NCBI GenBank assembly: GCA_905250075.1
Contig: CAJNOP010000002.1
Span: forward strand, 1,865,867-1,929,866
Direction: 5' to 3'
From: Rotaria sp. Silwood1
Lineage: Eukaryota > Rotifera > Eurotatoria > Philodinida > Philodinidae
DNA: 64,000 nucleotides
In this document: in pieces, positions 38,401-51,464 of the stretch
Numbering within the stretch: the first letter of the stretch is position 1
Layout: each line of letters opens with the position of its first letter
Notes under the pieces: model-generated
Told to the model about the DNA's origin: nothing
The model's database searches: none
Seen by the model: the letters and a program-made list of their open reading frames with translations, nothing else
Translations under genes and position numbers: made by a program

Positions 38401-41400
38401 TGGTAGTATATGATCAGGAACCTTTCTTGACTCGATTCAAATACCAAAATCTACAATCTATGAGAAGGCGATAAATAGCTTTATCCACCCTCATCCCTTC
38501 ATTTCATTCTATTTCTTTTTTTGCTTTTAATTCAATCAGGTAAAACCATTAGAAAAATTAACTATGACTGAACAACTACAAATTGATCTTGATGAAATTG
38601 ATTTTTCAATGACATTAATAATGGTTGAAACAATGACATATTTTGAAGCTTATCGTCCAGTTTTGACTGCATTGCAATCAATTAATACTGATGAATCATC
38701 ATTTCCTCTTGCACCATTTCTTCTTAAATTGAGTAATGAAAATATTCCACCTGATTATATTACACCAACAACAACATATGATTTTACTCCTCTTCTTGTT
38801 GATCCTAATTCAGATGTTAAAACTAGTATTATTAATCCGAACGTATTATCAACACGTCGTACTGGAAATCGAGTTCCACTTATTCAACCACTTACTAATA
38901 AAGAATTTCAAATAACTTATAAACAAGTTAATCAAGTACCAAAAAAATTTAAATCTGTTTCATTACTTGATAACGATCATTGGCCAACAAGTGATGAATT
39001 ACATCTTAATCCAAAACAACGTGAAGCTTTAATTTTAGCTTTAACACATAAAGTAGCACTTATTCAAGGACGTAAGTAAAATTAATATTAAAAAATATTG
39101 CTTTTTTTTTCTAAGTAAAATTTTATTCATATTAGCACCTGGAACTGGAAAAACATTTCTTGGTGTACGAATAACTGAAATGCTTCTATATAATCGATCA
39201 GTATGGTGTCCACCAGATGAACAATCAACACCTATTCTAATGATCTGTCATACAAACCATGCGCTTGATCAATTTTTAGAGCTAATTATAAAACGTCTCA
39301 AAATAAATGAAGGTTAGCATGGTTTAATTTCTATTTGACACATCTAATCACAATCGACGGAAGAGTTTGGTTCTAGAGTAGACTCGACACTTTTTTCACA
39401 GGATCCTTATTTGGAAGATAAAATTAGAGAAGACAACTTTTTTACAACGTATAACAGTGATGTAAGTCAGAAAAACAGTTGCAATTTGCGCAAGAAAATA
39501 CCGCACAATTAATGAAAAATGGAAACATTCATGTTCATCGAAATATGACGTTCGAAAGCAGAGGTTCTGATCTGCTTAATCAGAAAAAAGTTCCATGGCG
39601 ACACAGAAATATTTCATAGACACAAAGATATTACAATGTAAATTTCTTCACTATTGAAAATGTTTAATTGGCATATATTTCTTAGTCGTCGAAGACAAAG
39701 AAAAGTTTTGGCAGATCCTGGTTAATCTAGCTCCGATTTTTCGCACAGCTCTTCTTTAATTGTAATGCAGGATTCCTAATTCAGGTCATTGCTGATGTAT
39801 GTCTTGATACTTCTACTACACTCAACATTTCCTCAAAAGCGTTTTCTTTGTCTGCTTGATGAAGAAAATATTATTATCCACCGAAGGAGGCGAAAAATAT
39901 TGTTGTTTGCACTAAACAGTGTGATGCGCTGATCACATATATCAATTTGATGAAAGGAAAAAAAATGTTTGAGCTTACTGTGGTCTAGAAGACATCAATC
40001 TAGAATAGGTTTTGGCCTTCCCAAACTATTGTAGTTCCATCATCTATGTTTATTGGGCAAGAATTAGTAGTAGATAACACTTGCACTGATCTTGTAACAA
40101 TACATCATTTGTCAAAAGAAAATAATAATTAAACAGTAATAGAGAATTTTTATATTAAATAATACTGGTTGAAGTTTTTCTCTTTTCGATATAATCTAGA
40201 TCGAACCTAGAGCCCATTCGTTTCAAAATCTTCCGATCCGAACCTGTTCATTAAAACTTTTTGAACCTGATCCATATGTAATTTGATATTCTCAATGAAA
40301 TTTCCCAATCCGAATTAGACAGTTGCACTAAAGATATGAGATACTTTTTTCCGATTTTTTTAGTCCAGAACTAGATCATCTTTCACAGTTCTCAGATAAC
40401 TCGATGCCATGAAGTCCACATTTTTCGAACCTGATCCCAACCAGAGTCGGATTGAGTTCAAGTCCGGAGCCAAATCGATTGGCTCCAGTCGAGTCTACAT
40501 AGACCTCTTAGTTCCGCTGTCTATAAATCTAATTGAAATTAATTTTAGGTATTATTCGTGTTGGTAATCGATGTCAAAATGCAGCTATTCAACCATTTTC
40601 ATTACTTAATGCTCGTCGACATGTTCGCGAAAATCGTGCAATACCTAGTAGTATTTATCATCAGAAACATATTATCTTAGATAAAAAAACTGAAGCTGAA
40701 GAAGCATTAAAAGTACATGAACATAAAATGGAACAATCACGAACAAATATTCTACCACTATCATCATTTATGCAATTGGACCTTATTGATGATGAACATA
40801 TTTCATCATTGTTCGCTCCACATAATGGTATGATTGTTGACACAGCATTATCAGATTGGCTTGGTCTTAGTTATGAATATGAACAAATACCTGAAGATAT
40901 AATTAATTTAGTCGAACTTGAAACATCTATGTTGAATATGAATATAAATGATGGAGTACAAGAAGAAGGCCAACAGCAACAGCAGGCGATAGAACAAGAA
41001 GAAAAAGTTGATGATAATGAACAACAAAAAGATGAAGAAGAAATTAATGAAGAAGAAGAAGAAGAACAACGTCGACGAGATGAACTTGATATTGATGATG
41101 ATGAAAATGTTTTTGTACCTACTATTAAAAAATCAAAAACAGTAAAATCTAAATCAACCAACGAACAAACATTATCAAAAAATGATAATAATGAAGGAGA
41201 ATGGCAAGTTGTAAAAAAAAAACCTTATGATCGTCGTCGATTAATAAAATATATTATTCAAAATCCGACAACATTCAATGATCAAACAGTTCAACAAATA
41301 AATACTAATCTTTGGATACTTCCAATGACTCAACGTTATGATTTATATCGTTATTGGCTTTTAAAATATCAACAATACTTACAACATTCTGTTCGTGAAG

Positions 41401-44400
41401 CAAGACGTGCATATAATCAAGCAGCATCGGCTCTTGCTGAATATCATCAAGAAGAAGATTATTATATTTTAAAAGATAGTGTTATTGTTGCTATGACAAC
41501 AACATGTGCAGCTAAATACCATAACGTATTAGAAAAACTTCGTAAGAGAAAAAAAATAATATTTTTTTTTTTGAATTAGAAAAAAGACTCAAATTATTTT
41601 TGTAGAAAGCAAAATTGTTATTGTTGAAGAAGCAGCTGCCATTTTTGAAGCACATATTATAACTGCATTAAGTACAAAATGTGAACATTTAATTTTAATT
41701 GGTGATCATGTACAATTAAGACCAAATCCAAGTGTATATAATCTTGCAATGAAATATCATATTGATGTATCCTTATTTGAACGTTTTGTTAAAAATAATT
41801 TCCCAAATGTTCGATTGAATATTCAAGTAATTTTCATTTATTAGATTTTTATACTTAGCTAGACAACACTTATAAACCTTACATTTGCACAATGTTTTTG
41901 TTTACAACTAATATCTATTTGATAGAATTCATGAATTGTTTTATTGTTCGATTAGCAACGGTAGATGTAGATTTTTGTGGAAAAAAAAAGAATGCATTTG
42001 AATATATTCTGAAAAATTTCACCAAGATTTTATTAATCATAACCATGAACAGAATAATGCAAAAAAAAGTTTTCTCAATTTATACTTTCATGATACACTT
42101 GTATATGTAGAGATCTCTTTTTAATGAAACTGATATAAATCTTCAAAAAAAAAGTGTAGACATTAGCAGACTACTATAGACGACAATCCAAGTGTGACAT
42201 TATATTTTTGAGCATGTAGGTGGCAAGTTAAGATTAGAATTACCTATTGATTTTGTGAAACATAAGCTGAAAGGAATGTATAAATATAGAAATAAAAATT
42301 TAGACCTTCCACAGATCGTGGCTAATGTAAATTAGATACTGGAGGTGCTGGATTAACAATAATATTAAAGTTAGTCCTAATGCCTTGCTATTATTGATAT
42401 TGGAATGAATTAATGCCAAGTTGTTAGCATTGAAATAGCAGTATTGTTAATTCGAATATATATGCTACGTGAGATTATAGCTCTCAGAGTTCATGTTCGA
42501 AAGTTTAAAATAATAAAACAATCAGTTTTTTTTATATTTCGAAGTGCCATTCCTACACAAGAGCAAAATATTTCAATTTTGAGAATTTCTCAGATTGAGT
42601 TGTTGCTAGTCAATGTATTTGAATTAAAAATAATGCTATTTAAATGCTAACAGCTTGGCATGACTTAATGCTAATACCAATAATATATGAACAACGTCCT
42701 TACTAGATTACTGGAGGACGAAATAAAAGTATGGTGAAGAAATGTATTCTAAAATAGATAGAATAAAACAATCTCTCTGTGATTACAAAAGACAGTGACA
42801 TCGTGTTTCACATTTCTATCATGCGGGAGTTACTGAGATAGCTTTTTCTACATGATTAACAATTCTAAACGATTTTGATACCAATAGAAAAGACTTTCTA
42901 TTGTTTTCAAAAATATGATTCAAATTGAGAACTTAATACTTGACTGAAAACAATACAGTTCATTATGTATCGAAGAATTATATGCAAAGATAGATCGAGA
43001 CTTATCGTATCTCATTGAATATCTGAAATTTTCTGTTTGAATTGATCAAAATTCATTAAGCAATGGCAAGTGTTAGTCAAAGTCTCTACAATATTTTTCA
43101 ACAGACAAGATATAGCTATTCATTCGAAGCTATAGCTATTATCATCTAGCTTTGTATCACAGATGGTCACAGGATAGAAAGCATTGTTGAGTGTTTAGCT
43201 TTTTGGTTCGTATGGATATTGAAGAATAAAAATTAGATACTGCTCTAAAAAACATCATTTTCAATAAAAGTATGTTTTTTCTCTCTTCTTTTTTTTAATA
43301 AATAAAGCATCGTATGCGTCCAGAAATAGCTCGTCTTATGAAACATTTTTATGATGATTTGGAAGATCATACAAGTGTTAAAACTGAACGACCATCAATT
43401 CGTGGTATTGATAGCAACATCTATTTTATTAATCATTCAAATATTGAAACAACCGTTGTTGATGGAAGTTCAAAACGAAATGAATTTGAAGCCAATTATG
43501 TTATTGCATTAGCACAATATTTAAGAAAACAAGATTATCCAGCAGACAAAATAACTATACTTGTTATGTATCTTGGTCAACGACAACTTATTGCTAAACA
43601 AATTAAAAATATTAAACTATTACATGGTGTTCATGTTATGGTATTATTCATTTATATTTTTATATGTAAGATGTTGTAATATAATTTCTTTTTTGTTTTT
43701 ATCTAGGTAACAGATAATTATCAAGGTGAAGAAAATGATATAATTATTTTATCATTAGTACGTAGTAATCCCGATAAACGGATTGGTTTTCTAAAAATAC
43801 ATAATCGAATATGTGTGGCTTTATCACGTGCACGTTGTGGTCTTTTTGTTATTGGTAATATGAATTTATTAGCAGAAGTTGAAGATATGTGGAAGAAAAT
43901 TATTAAATCATTAGTTACTACTAATGAAATTGGAACAGGTGAGTTACGAAACTTCATTAAGATATAAAAGAAAAAAAAAAATAATTCTTTTTTTATCTAT
44001 CTGTAGGTTTATGTCTATCTTGTCGTCAACATTCAAAAGACAAATTTTTAGCTGACAAACCAGAATCATTTTCAAAACATCCTGAAGGTGGTTGTAATAA
44101 ACCTTGTGATGCTCGACTTAAATGTGGACATCAATGTGAATTAATGTGTCACAATTATGATTATGAGTAAACAAAAAAAAGAACAACAACATCTTTTATT
44201 AAACATTTGATGGATTTGTCTGTTTTTTTAGACATAAAGAAATTGTTTGTCGTAAAAAATGTAATGAAATGTTACCATGTGGTCATCCATGTACAAAACG
44301 ATGTCATGTTTCTACACCAAATCAACATGATCCATGTCGAGTTCTTGTAGAAAAAACAATATCAACATGTGGTCATAAAATACGTTTTCAATGTGCACGA

Positions 44401-46971
44401 ACACCGACTAGTGATGATTGTAAACATCCAATTATGAAAAAACTTTCTTGTGACCATTTTGTTAATGTTCCTTGTCGTATTATTTCATCACCATCTGAAT
44501 TAAAACGATTTCCTTGTCCAAATCCTTGTAATACAATGCTTGCTTGCAAACATAAATGTACAGGAACATGTGGAAGTTGTCACACTGGTCGATTACATAT
44601 TCCATGTCAACAAAAATGTGAACGTTCATTGATTTGTTCACATGTTAGTGAAATTTAATAAGAAACAAAAAAAAAACGTTTTTTGAAATTAATATTTTCT
44701 TTTTTCTGTTGTATCTAGGTTTGTAAAGCATCGTGTGCTGCCAATTGCCCACCTTGTTTGCGTAATTGTGAAGCACGTTGTTTTCATTCACAATGTAAAA
44801 AGCAATGTGGTCAATTATGTACACCATGCAAAGAGGTTTGTATTTCGAGTAGGAGAGTGTAAACCCTCTTTGGGAAATAGAAGTCGTATTTTAGTATTAT
44901 AAACAAGAAAATAAGTTCGAAAGAATCATCTCCAATTTTCCAATCTTCACTTACTAAGTTATAAACGTTTTATTGAACTTTTACCCTATGAGCATAGGAT
45001 TGGTGATAACGAGGATGATCGAATTTCAAGTTGGACTTTAATCCCTAGCTGAACTTTATTATCAATTGGAAGTGTCTTTTATATTCACTATAAGATCTAT
45101 CTATGAACGAAATTACAGTTCCAAAAATTGATCATCAAAGTCCTCAGCAATCCAATGTTCCTAGAGCAAAAACTCATGTGAAATGCCTATAACTCAGTTA
45201 GCAAAAATAGGAAAAACAGATAAAAATAGACTTTTTCATTACTCATTATGATAGATCGAACGATAAAAGTGAAAAACGAAAAGCTATTGGACAGTTGGGA
45301 GTGCCCTTTTGTCAGTTAAATATTTTAAAAAGTTTTATCGAGATATGACTAATTTTTTCTTAGTTATTTACGACAGGCTAAAATTTTTATAAAGTTTTCA
45401 GAAGGTTTGAATAACAGTGTCTGACTAAATGAAATAGTTTGACTAGAAAATTTTATATTCATCTTTATATTTAGCCATGTGCTTATAAATGTAAACATCT
45501 TCAATGTACTCGTCTATGTTCTGAACCATGTAATCGTGGTCCATGTAATAAGCCATGTGATAAAAAATTGAAATGTGGTCATGATTGTAAATATACATTA
45601 TCAAATATTATTATCTTGTTTAATTAATTTTGTTTCTTTTTTAAATAAAGGTATTGGTATTTGCGGTGAACCATGTCCTCGACAATGTCGTATTTGTAAT
45701 AAGCATGCTGTACAAGACATATTCTTTGGTACAGAAGATGAACCTGATGCACGTTTTGTTTTCTTACCTGATTGTAAACATATAAGTATGGTTTTTTTTT
45801 TCAAAAATTTATATATTCTAATCTATTGTAATTAAATTAGTTGAAGTGACTGCACTCGATAAATTCGTTGAAAATTCATTTAATAATCCAAATGAAAATG
45901 TTGCTATACGTTTTCCTGAATGTCCACGTTGCAAACAAAATATTCGTCGTTGTACAAGATATATGCCAATTATTAATCAAGTACATAATTTAATTGCACA
46001 AGTTAAAAAGAAAATTTTAGGTAATCAATCGGAAAAAGATATAAATGAACGACGAATACGTTTAATAAATGATTTTGAACAAACAGGATCTAATTTAAAA
46101 GAAATAGATCTTGGACAAAAGAAGAATTTCTTTGATAAATTATATGATCCAAATAATCTTTTTACTGATGATATATTAATTCTTATGAACAATATTCTTT
46201 TATTTCTTAAAGCAATTGATAAACTTTTAATTGATGCACGAAAACAATTACCAATAAACATATTTGAAGATTTAGTAAGTCGTTCTTTTTTGTTTTTTGA
46301 TACAATTAATTTATATTTTTATAGATTAGTTTACCTCTTAATAATATTGTTAAATATTTATTTGCACATCCACAATATCGAAATTTTGCTGAACAACAAA
46401 TAAATGATATTGAAGCTGAATTAATACGTATTCGTCGATTAATTTATATTGAAACTCTTGTATTATCAATAAAACAACAAAGTTCAACACGTGATCTAAA
46501 ATCAGATGAACAAGAAAGCATTGATTTAATGCAATATCTTACAAAGAAAACAGGCCGATTTACTGAATTCGATCAACAAAAATTTGATAGCCTAGTTAAA
46601 AAATTAGAACATCTAAAGAATTTACCTGGCTTAGGTATAACTGAACGTGAACGAGTAGCAATTATTGCTGCTTTAAATTTATCTAAAGGTCATTGGTATG
46701 TTTGTCCTAAAGGTCATCCATATGTGATCACTGAAGTATGTATTTATTTTGCTTTTTTTGAAAAGTATATTTAAAATGTATATTTTATTTTTATTCAATG
46801 TAGTGTGGTGGTGCTAATCAAGAAAGTTTATGTCCCGAATGTGGAGAAAAGATTGGTGGTCAAAATCATCAATTATTATCAACGAACCATCATTTTGGAT
46901 TAATGGATGATTCACAATATGCAGCTTGGTCAGAAGAAGCTAATTTAAATATTGTTTTACCAAATGTTTGA
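35458..46971 (+). CDS. ZNFX1: ZNFX1: NFX1-type zinc-finger superfamily-1 helicase
   Basis: Nineteen exons sum to 5892 bases in one frame (1963 residues; human about 1918): 35458-35690, 35755-35919, 35985-36429, 36485-36775, 36843-37163, 38540-39071, 39136-39312, 40549-41541, 41606-41826, 43308-43640, 43707-43938, 44007-44166, 44232-44643, 44719-44835, 45475-45586, 45651-45785, 45841-46274, 46325-46735 and 46804-46971. The N-terminus is Gly/Arg-rich, then helical. [17 protein letters not shown] is a family signature. SF1 helicase motifs: GPPGTGKT (about 661, completed across a splice), [35 protein letters not shown] and [15 protein letters not shown]. Cys/His-rich NFX1 fingers follow, then an RZ finger ([18 protein letters not shown] ... 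[10 protein letters not shown]). Known roles: dsRNA sensing at mitochondria in mammals; small-RNA inheritance in nematodes. All motor motifs look intact. A long acidic/Gln-rich insert lies in exon 8. Confidence 0.93.
37175..38515. repeat. Foldback element in ZNFX1 intron 37164-38539
   Basis: The left arm at 37235-37265 reads gaatcgagtcatgaagggtt then cttgatcata. The reverse complement of 38407-38438 reads gaatcgagtcaagaaaggtt then cctgatcata. Pairing continues with acaatgg..at.a.tgg. The interior has no significant coding frame. Outer ends are estimated. Confidence 0.65.
39358..40522. repeat. Candidate foldback element in ZNFX1 intron 39313-40548
   Basis: tagactcgac at 39379-39388 faces its exact reverse complement gtcgagtcta at 40488-40497, with looser pairing outside (ggttctagag / aggtctatg). 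The inner right part has several tccgaacc/gaacctgat strings. No transposase frame is seen. Confidence 0.4.
42389..42686. repeat. Foldback repeat, copy 2 of a dispersed family (ZNFX1 intron)
   Basis: Lies in intron 41827-43307. The left arm reads tattattgatattggaatg then aattaatgccaagttgttag. The right arm in reverse reads tattattggtattagcatt then aagtcatgccaagctgttag. The core ttcatgttcgaaagttt ... gaagtgccatt matches the WDR81 intron copy at 7911-8450. It is shorter than that copy (about 300 versus 540 bases). Confidence 0.7.
44836..45474 (+). other. ZNFX1 intron of 0.64 kb with possible repeat remnants
   Basis: Phase-0 intron between ..CTPCKE and PCAYKCKHL. It contains phrases such as agatctatctatgaacgaaa and gcctataactcagttagc that resemble the GACTCTGTA foldback family only loosely. 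No arms could be paired. Confidence 0.35.
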
Positions 46972-47053
46972 TTAATTTCGTTTTTTGTTTGAAATAAGAA
47001 TCTAATTCTCTTTATGCTCTGTATGATTTCTTTTATTATTTATTTCTAGCTCA

Positions 47054-47111
47054 AATAAACGAGATCGTTATATTGTCATATAAATATAAAAAAGAATTCT
47101 GTACCAATAAA
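47054..47111 (+). terminator. ZNFX1 poly(A) signals
   Basis: Two AATAAA hexamers (47054-47059 and 47106-47111) lie 83 and 135 bases after the stop codon. The second is followed by an A-run and a T-containing region. Confidence 0.5.
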
Positions 47112-48460
47112 AAAAAAGGCTAGACAAGAAATGTATAATATACTACTATCTAAGTTTTTAAGATCAATCGAATCATTTTTAGAGTTTTATGTTTGTTATA
47201 AAATATCTTCATATGTTATTTGATAAGATTCGTGGATAATCATTGAGGATCTACGATTAGTGAAAAATGCAACACAACTCATATGGAGAATTAGATAGTT
47301 ATAAAATTTGTTAGAACTAATTAATTATTATTATTAATCACATCTTACAAGCTAATGAATTAGCAGCATAAATTAAAATATAGGAATTCAGCTGTTTACG
47401 TTAGCCTTGAAGGTTCGTGGCTTGTGTAGTATTATAATTATGCAGTGTTAGAACTATTCAACTTGAATGATAGAGATCCTGCTAATACCAACAATAGTAA
47501 TATTGAAACATACTAAACTTGATAATATTTCAAACCATATGACGAGAAAGCTAAACATCTCTTTTTTGTTAGTCGCATGTATAGAAAGGGATACAAATTG
47601 ATACATTAGTCGATGATTGAGTTTATTTTAAATGTTTCCTTCTGCCGTCATCAGCGACGACGGAAAGCTTTATATGCCCTTTTCTTCTCTTAGTTCCAAG
47701 TATGCTTGAAATAAAAGAGAGAAAATGATGATAGAAAACGCAATGATAAGAAACTAGACAAGAACATTTCGGAAAACTGATTCTGCATGTTGAAAATTTT
47801 CAAATATCTACTATCTACGTTCATGTCGGGACGGCAATGATTGAAATTTTCAGCAACTATTCACGAGACAGCAGCAAATAAAATATCCTGAAAACGTATT
47901 AGTCATTCACTAGCTAGTATCGTCAAACCCAGTCTGGCACTCCGAGTCCGATTCAACAATTAATAACATCTCGCCGTTTCTAAATATTTTAACCATTTGA
48001 AAGTGCTAATTTATAGAAGAGCCTAGGAGTGAAGATTTGAGCAATTTATTATACTTGAGAACAGTTCACAGAAATGAAAAGTGATATCGGTTTTACTAAA
48101 AGAATCCGTTGTCGATGAAAACTCACCTATAGATGACGATGAACTATACCATGAAATAAGTGAATTATCAAAAAGATGAACATGTATGATCGTGATTGAA
48201 AAACAAGCATAAATATATGTATCGACAATATGATCTTTGGCATCAACATCGGGCTCCATTTTGATGTCATCAACAACAAGCAAACACATACATAGTGGAA
48301 TCGATTAGATTTTAGGAAGAGAAAGATACCAAGTAAATTCTGATTCACTTGTTTTTTTTGTGAAGTTTGAGATGATCTCGTTTTTTTTCTGTTGATTATT
48401 TATGGAAGAAATTAAATAACATATATCTTTTTATATGAAATAAGTTTGATAACCTTACTG

Positions 48461-48660
48461 TGAAAATATCTGCCCGATATTGGCCAGCTTCGGCTCGATT
48501 CTGGCTGCAAAAAACCGTACACAAGCTGGACACTATCATCAACAGCAGCAACTGGAAATTGTTTCCAAAATATCAGCGACAGTGGCAACTCAGCTGATCG
48601 CTTTATACCTCTACATATATACCCTAACCATGATGAATGCTTCTCATGTAGCCGACATCT
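48461..48660 (-). other. GC-richer, exon-like block bounded by splice consensus (uncertain)
   Basis: On the minus strand the block is preceded by ttggatcttag and ends tattttcaca|gtaagg, good acceptor and donor strings. One frame is open across it and includes WKQFPVAAVDDSVQLVYGFL and QPESSRSWPISGRYF. The plus strand also has a frame (RYWPASARFWLQKTVHKLD). The use of C and G at third positions is unlike that of the neighbouring genes. It may be an orphan exon, a transposon fragment or a foreign insert. No family was recognised. Confidence 0.3.
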
Positions 48661-49075
48661 AAGATCCAATTTTCATCTGATTTCAAATCCAATAAAATAT
48701 AAGTTTGAAACCATTAAAAAATATTAGTCTATTGTTCATTGCGTACAATATATTACTAAAAATATATTGCTACTTGTCATAAAAATCGTCTTTTCTTCTT
48801 GTCAAGATAATCATTCAAAATTATTTCCACAGAGTATCTTCTTATCAAAAAACAAAATTTCTTTGAATTTATCCATGATTCTTTTTCGTTTTTTTTTTGG
48901 AATTAACAAAAATTAACTATTTGCACCCAAAATTAGATTCAATTTCACACTGTAAAAAAAAATTAATATGAACATCATTAATATCAAATGAACAAAGAAA
49001 AATTTGATTATCTGTCGTATCTACGGTAGAAAATAGAGAAAACAATGCAACACATACATAAATAGAGATTAAATA

Positions 49076-51464
49076 TCAAAATAATCTTTCATAAGGTAAA
49101 GTTAAATACTTTCCTGTTTGTGAATACACAAGTTTTTGAATTCGTTCAAAACATATACTATCACGAAACCAAGTATAACGAAATAATTGATTCATATCTG
49201 GTCGAGCAAATGTATTCTTTTCTAAGGTTTTTATAAGAATTTCTTTAAGATCTCGTTTCGTATGTGACACTGAATTCAATGCACGAATACCTCGTAGACG
49301 AAAAATTGTATCTCCAACATAAGCATTTAGTAGTGTCATACCGAATGACCAAACCTAAATGAAAAAAAAACAGAAAAAAGTTATCTAAACTAAATTGAAA
49401 TTAAACAAAAAGAATAAATATGATCAAATTTTTCCAAACCATATTTTTATTTAAATAAATCCAGATATTCTTAGTTTGTATGTTATAGATATGTGATAGC
49501 AGCGTTTAAGAATGATTGAGATTTTTCTATAAATCCCGTTATTTATCATCAAACAACAAGAAATTAGACTGAAGCTACGTGTCTAGCTGAAAGTACAGGG
49601 TAATCTTCAAAAAACTGACTTTTCTTTGATTCAGTTAAAATGTATTATATGCTATCAAACAGTCCAGATAAATTCAATAAAGAACAAAAGACTAAAACTT
49701 GATGGACCTTCATATAGAATGAATTTATTTTTATTTCAGTTCGTTTTTATTAAAATATTTTCTATTCAGTTTAACTCATAGATAACAACAATTCAATTTC
49801 AAACTATGATCAATTCATTTATCTATATATGTATATATTAATTAACATGACAATAACGAAAAAGAAGCGATGCAAAAATCTATGATTAATGACTTGATGA
49901 AATATTATCGTAAACAAAAATATTTATTTGATTAGGACACAATCATTTTTTGTTTTTCTACAGGTATCATATTGCATCGTTTTATTGCGGTGATTGCAAT
50001 TCATGTAAATAAATAAAGCTATACGTCGTCGTATCTTTCGTTTTTCCTACTAAGTCTGAGTATTCTTTATCATAATCACCTTGTACTGGTAAACAGCAAT
50101 AGTCATCGTTAACATAATAAGACAGTAGGTCATTTGTTATAGCGACACTTTATTGATGTACAGTGTCTGTGACGTGGGAATGGGGGAATGTTGCTAAGAT
50201 GTCTACGACGACCTGATAGGATAGGTTCAAATTTTTACTCTTATACTTCAACATTCATTTTGAATAATGTTTTCGAAAATTTTAAATTTCATACATCTGC
50301 ATTTGTTGAATGTCCTGTTTGACATTGTACTTCTGGTGCCATAAATTGTTGAGTACCAGCAATAGTTGTATTTAAATATCTTGATGATGCATAAACATAT
50401 TTAGCTACACCAAAATCACTTAATTTTGCAATTGTTTCTCTTTCATTTGACATAAGAAGAACATTAGCTGGTTTTATATCACGATGAACCTAAAATAATA
50501 ATAATAATAATACAAAAATATTGGAAATAAATATTTCAAGTTTTATTTTAACTATTTTAATTCGATGTAAATATGCAAGTGCACAAGCAATTTGATAAAA
50601 AATAAATTTACATTCATCTTCAGTCATAATATATGTTTTATGTATTCGATCAAATAATGAACCACCACCAGCATATTCCATTTCAACAAATAAATCAGAT
50701 TTTTCATGATAAACATTAAAACGACGAAGTATACACGGATGATCAACACTACCATGAATAGATCTTTTGTTCGAAAAGAAAAAAAAAACAAATATTTTTA
50801 ATTGAAAATTTCTTTAAAGTAAAAATCAAAAGAGACTAAAATAAACATTTATTTACACTTCTCGATAAAGATATTTTGAAAAACCTGAACCAATTTGTTT
50901 TTCACATTGATCTTTATTGATAATTTTCATAGCACGATATGTTTGTGTTACAAATGATATAGCTTTATAAACATTAGCAAATGAACCTGAACCAAGTAGA
51001 TTAGCTTTTAAATATCGTTCATCAAGATCAACAACACCAAATGAACCTGATAAATGAATAAATCTATATGCACGATTTTCTTTTAAAGCAAGTGAACTAC
51101 AATTAAAAAATTCCTTTTTTTCTTTTGTAAAGATAAAAATTTGTTATTTAACTTACATAATATGTTCATTATTTTGAAATGAAATTTTTGAATTATGAAC
51201 AAGTTCACCATCAATATAACAACCATTTCTACTAACATCTCGAAAAACTATTGATCGATCATTATTTGTATATTCAATTATAAAATGTTTAGAACTTATA
51301 TGAATAAAATATTCATGTTGTCGAAGTTCATTTGAATCTAATACGATATCGCATTCAGTTGGATGACGTCCAATTATATATGATGATTTTGTTAAGATTT
51401 CACGAGGATATATATTATTAATCGGTTCTAAATAACCCCAAGGAATTGATGAATGTGATGCCAT
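49076..51464 (-). CDS. Chk2/Rad53-like FHA-domain Ser/Thr protein kinase
   Basis: Five minus-strand exons: 51464-51157, 51096-50857, 50763-50553, 50489-50295 and 49354-49076, giving 410 residues. Residues about 10-105 form an FHA domain (SSYIIGRHPTECDIVLD, ISSKHFIIEY, RDVSRNGCYIDGELV), preceded by a PW pair placed as in CHK2. The kinase domain follows directly: glycine loop LLGSGSFANVYKA, lysine in YRAMKI, VHRDIKPANVLL, SDFGVAKY and MAPEVQ, all catalytic residues present. In the family such kinases bind phospho-Thr through FHA and relay DNA-damage signals. Oddities: the N-terminal SQ/TQ cluster of CHK2 is missing, the C-lobe after DVWSFGMTLL is compact, and there is no basic C-terminal tail. 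Exon 2 was ended at the gtaaat donor because this alone keeps the frame (EVSIHGSVDHPC). Orthology to CHEK2 itself is likely but not proven. The gene is head-to-head with CERK. Confidence 0.83.
49355..50294 (-). other. 0.94-kb intron of the FHA kinase
   Basis: Phase-0 intron separating ..GHSTNAD from VWSFGM. It is AT-rich, with no paired arms or open frame worth reporting. Confidence 0.5.

Larger units (their letters stand above)
46972..49075. other. Interval between ZNFX1 and the FHA kinase
   Basis: Convergent 3' ends. ZNFX1 poly(A) signals (AATAAA) lie at 47054-47059 and 47106-47111. A visibly GC-richer block at 48461-48660 stands out and is listed separately. Nothing else was recognised. 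Confidence 0.55.

Noticed and set aside
40871-41161. 96-codon Ser/Cys-rich minus-strand frame
   Set aside because: Exact antisense of the acidic region in ZNFX1 exon 8.
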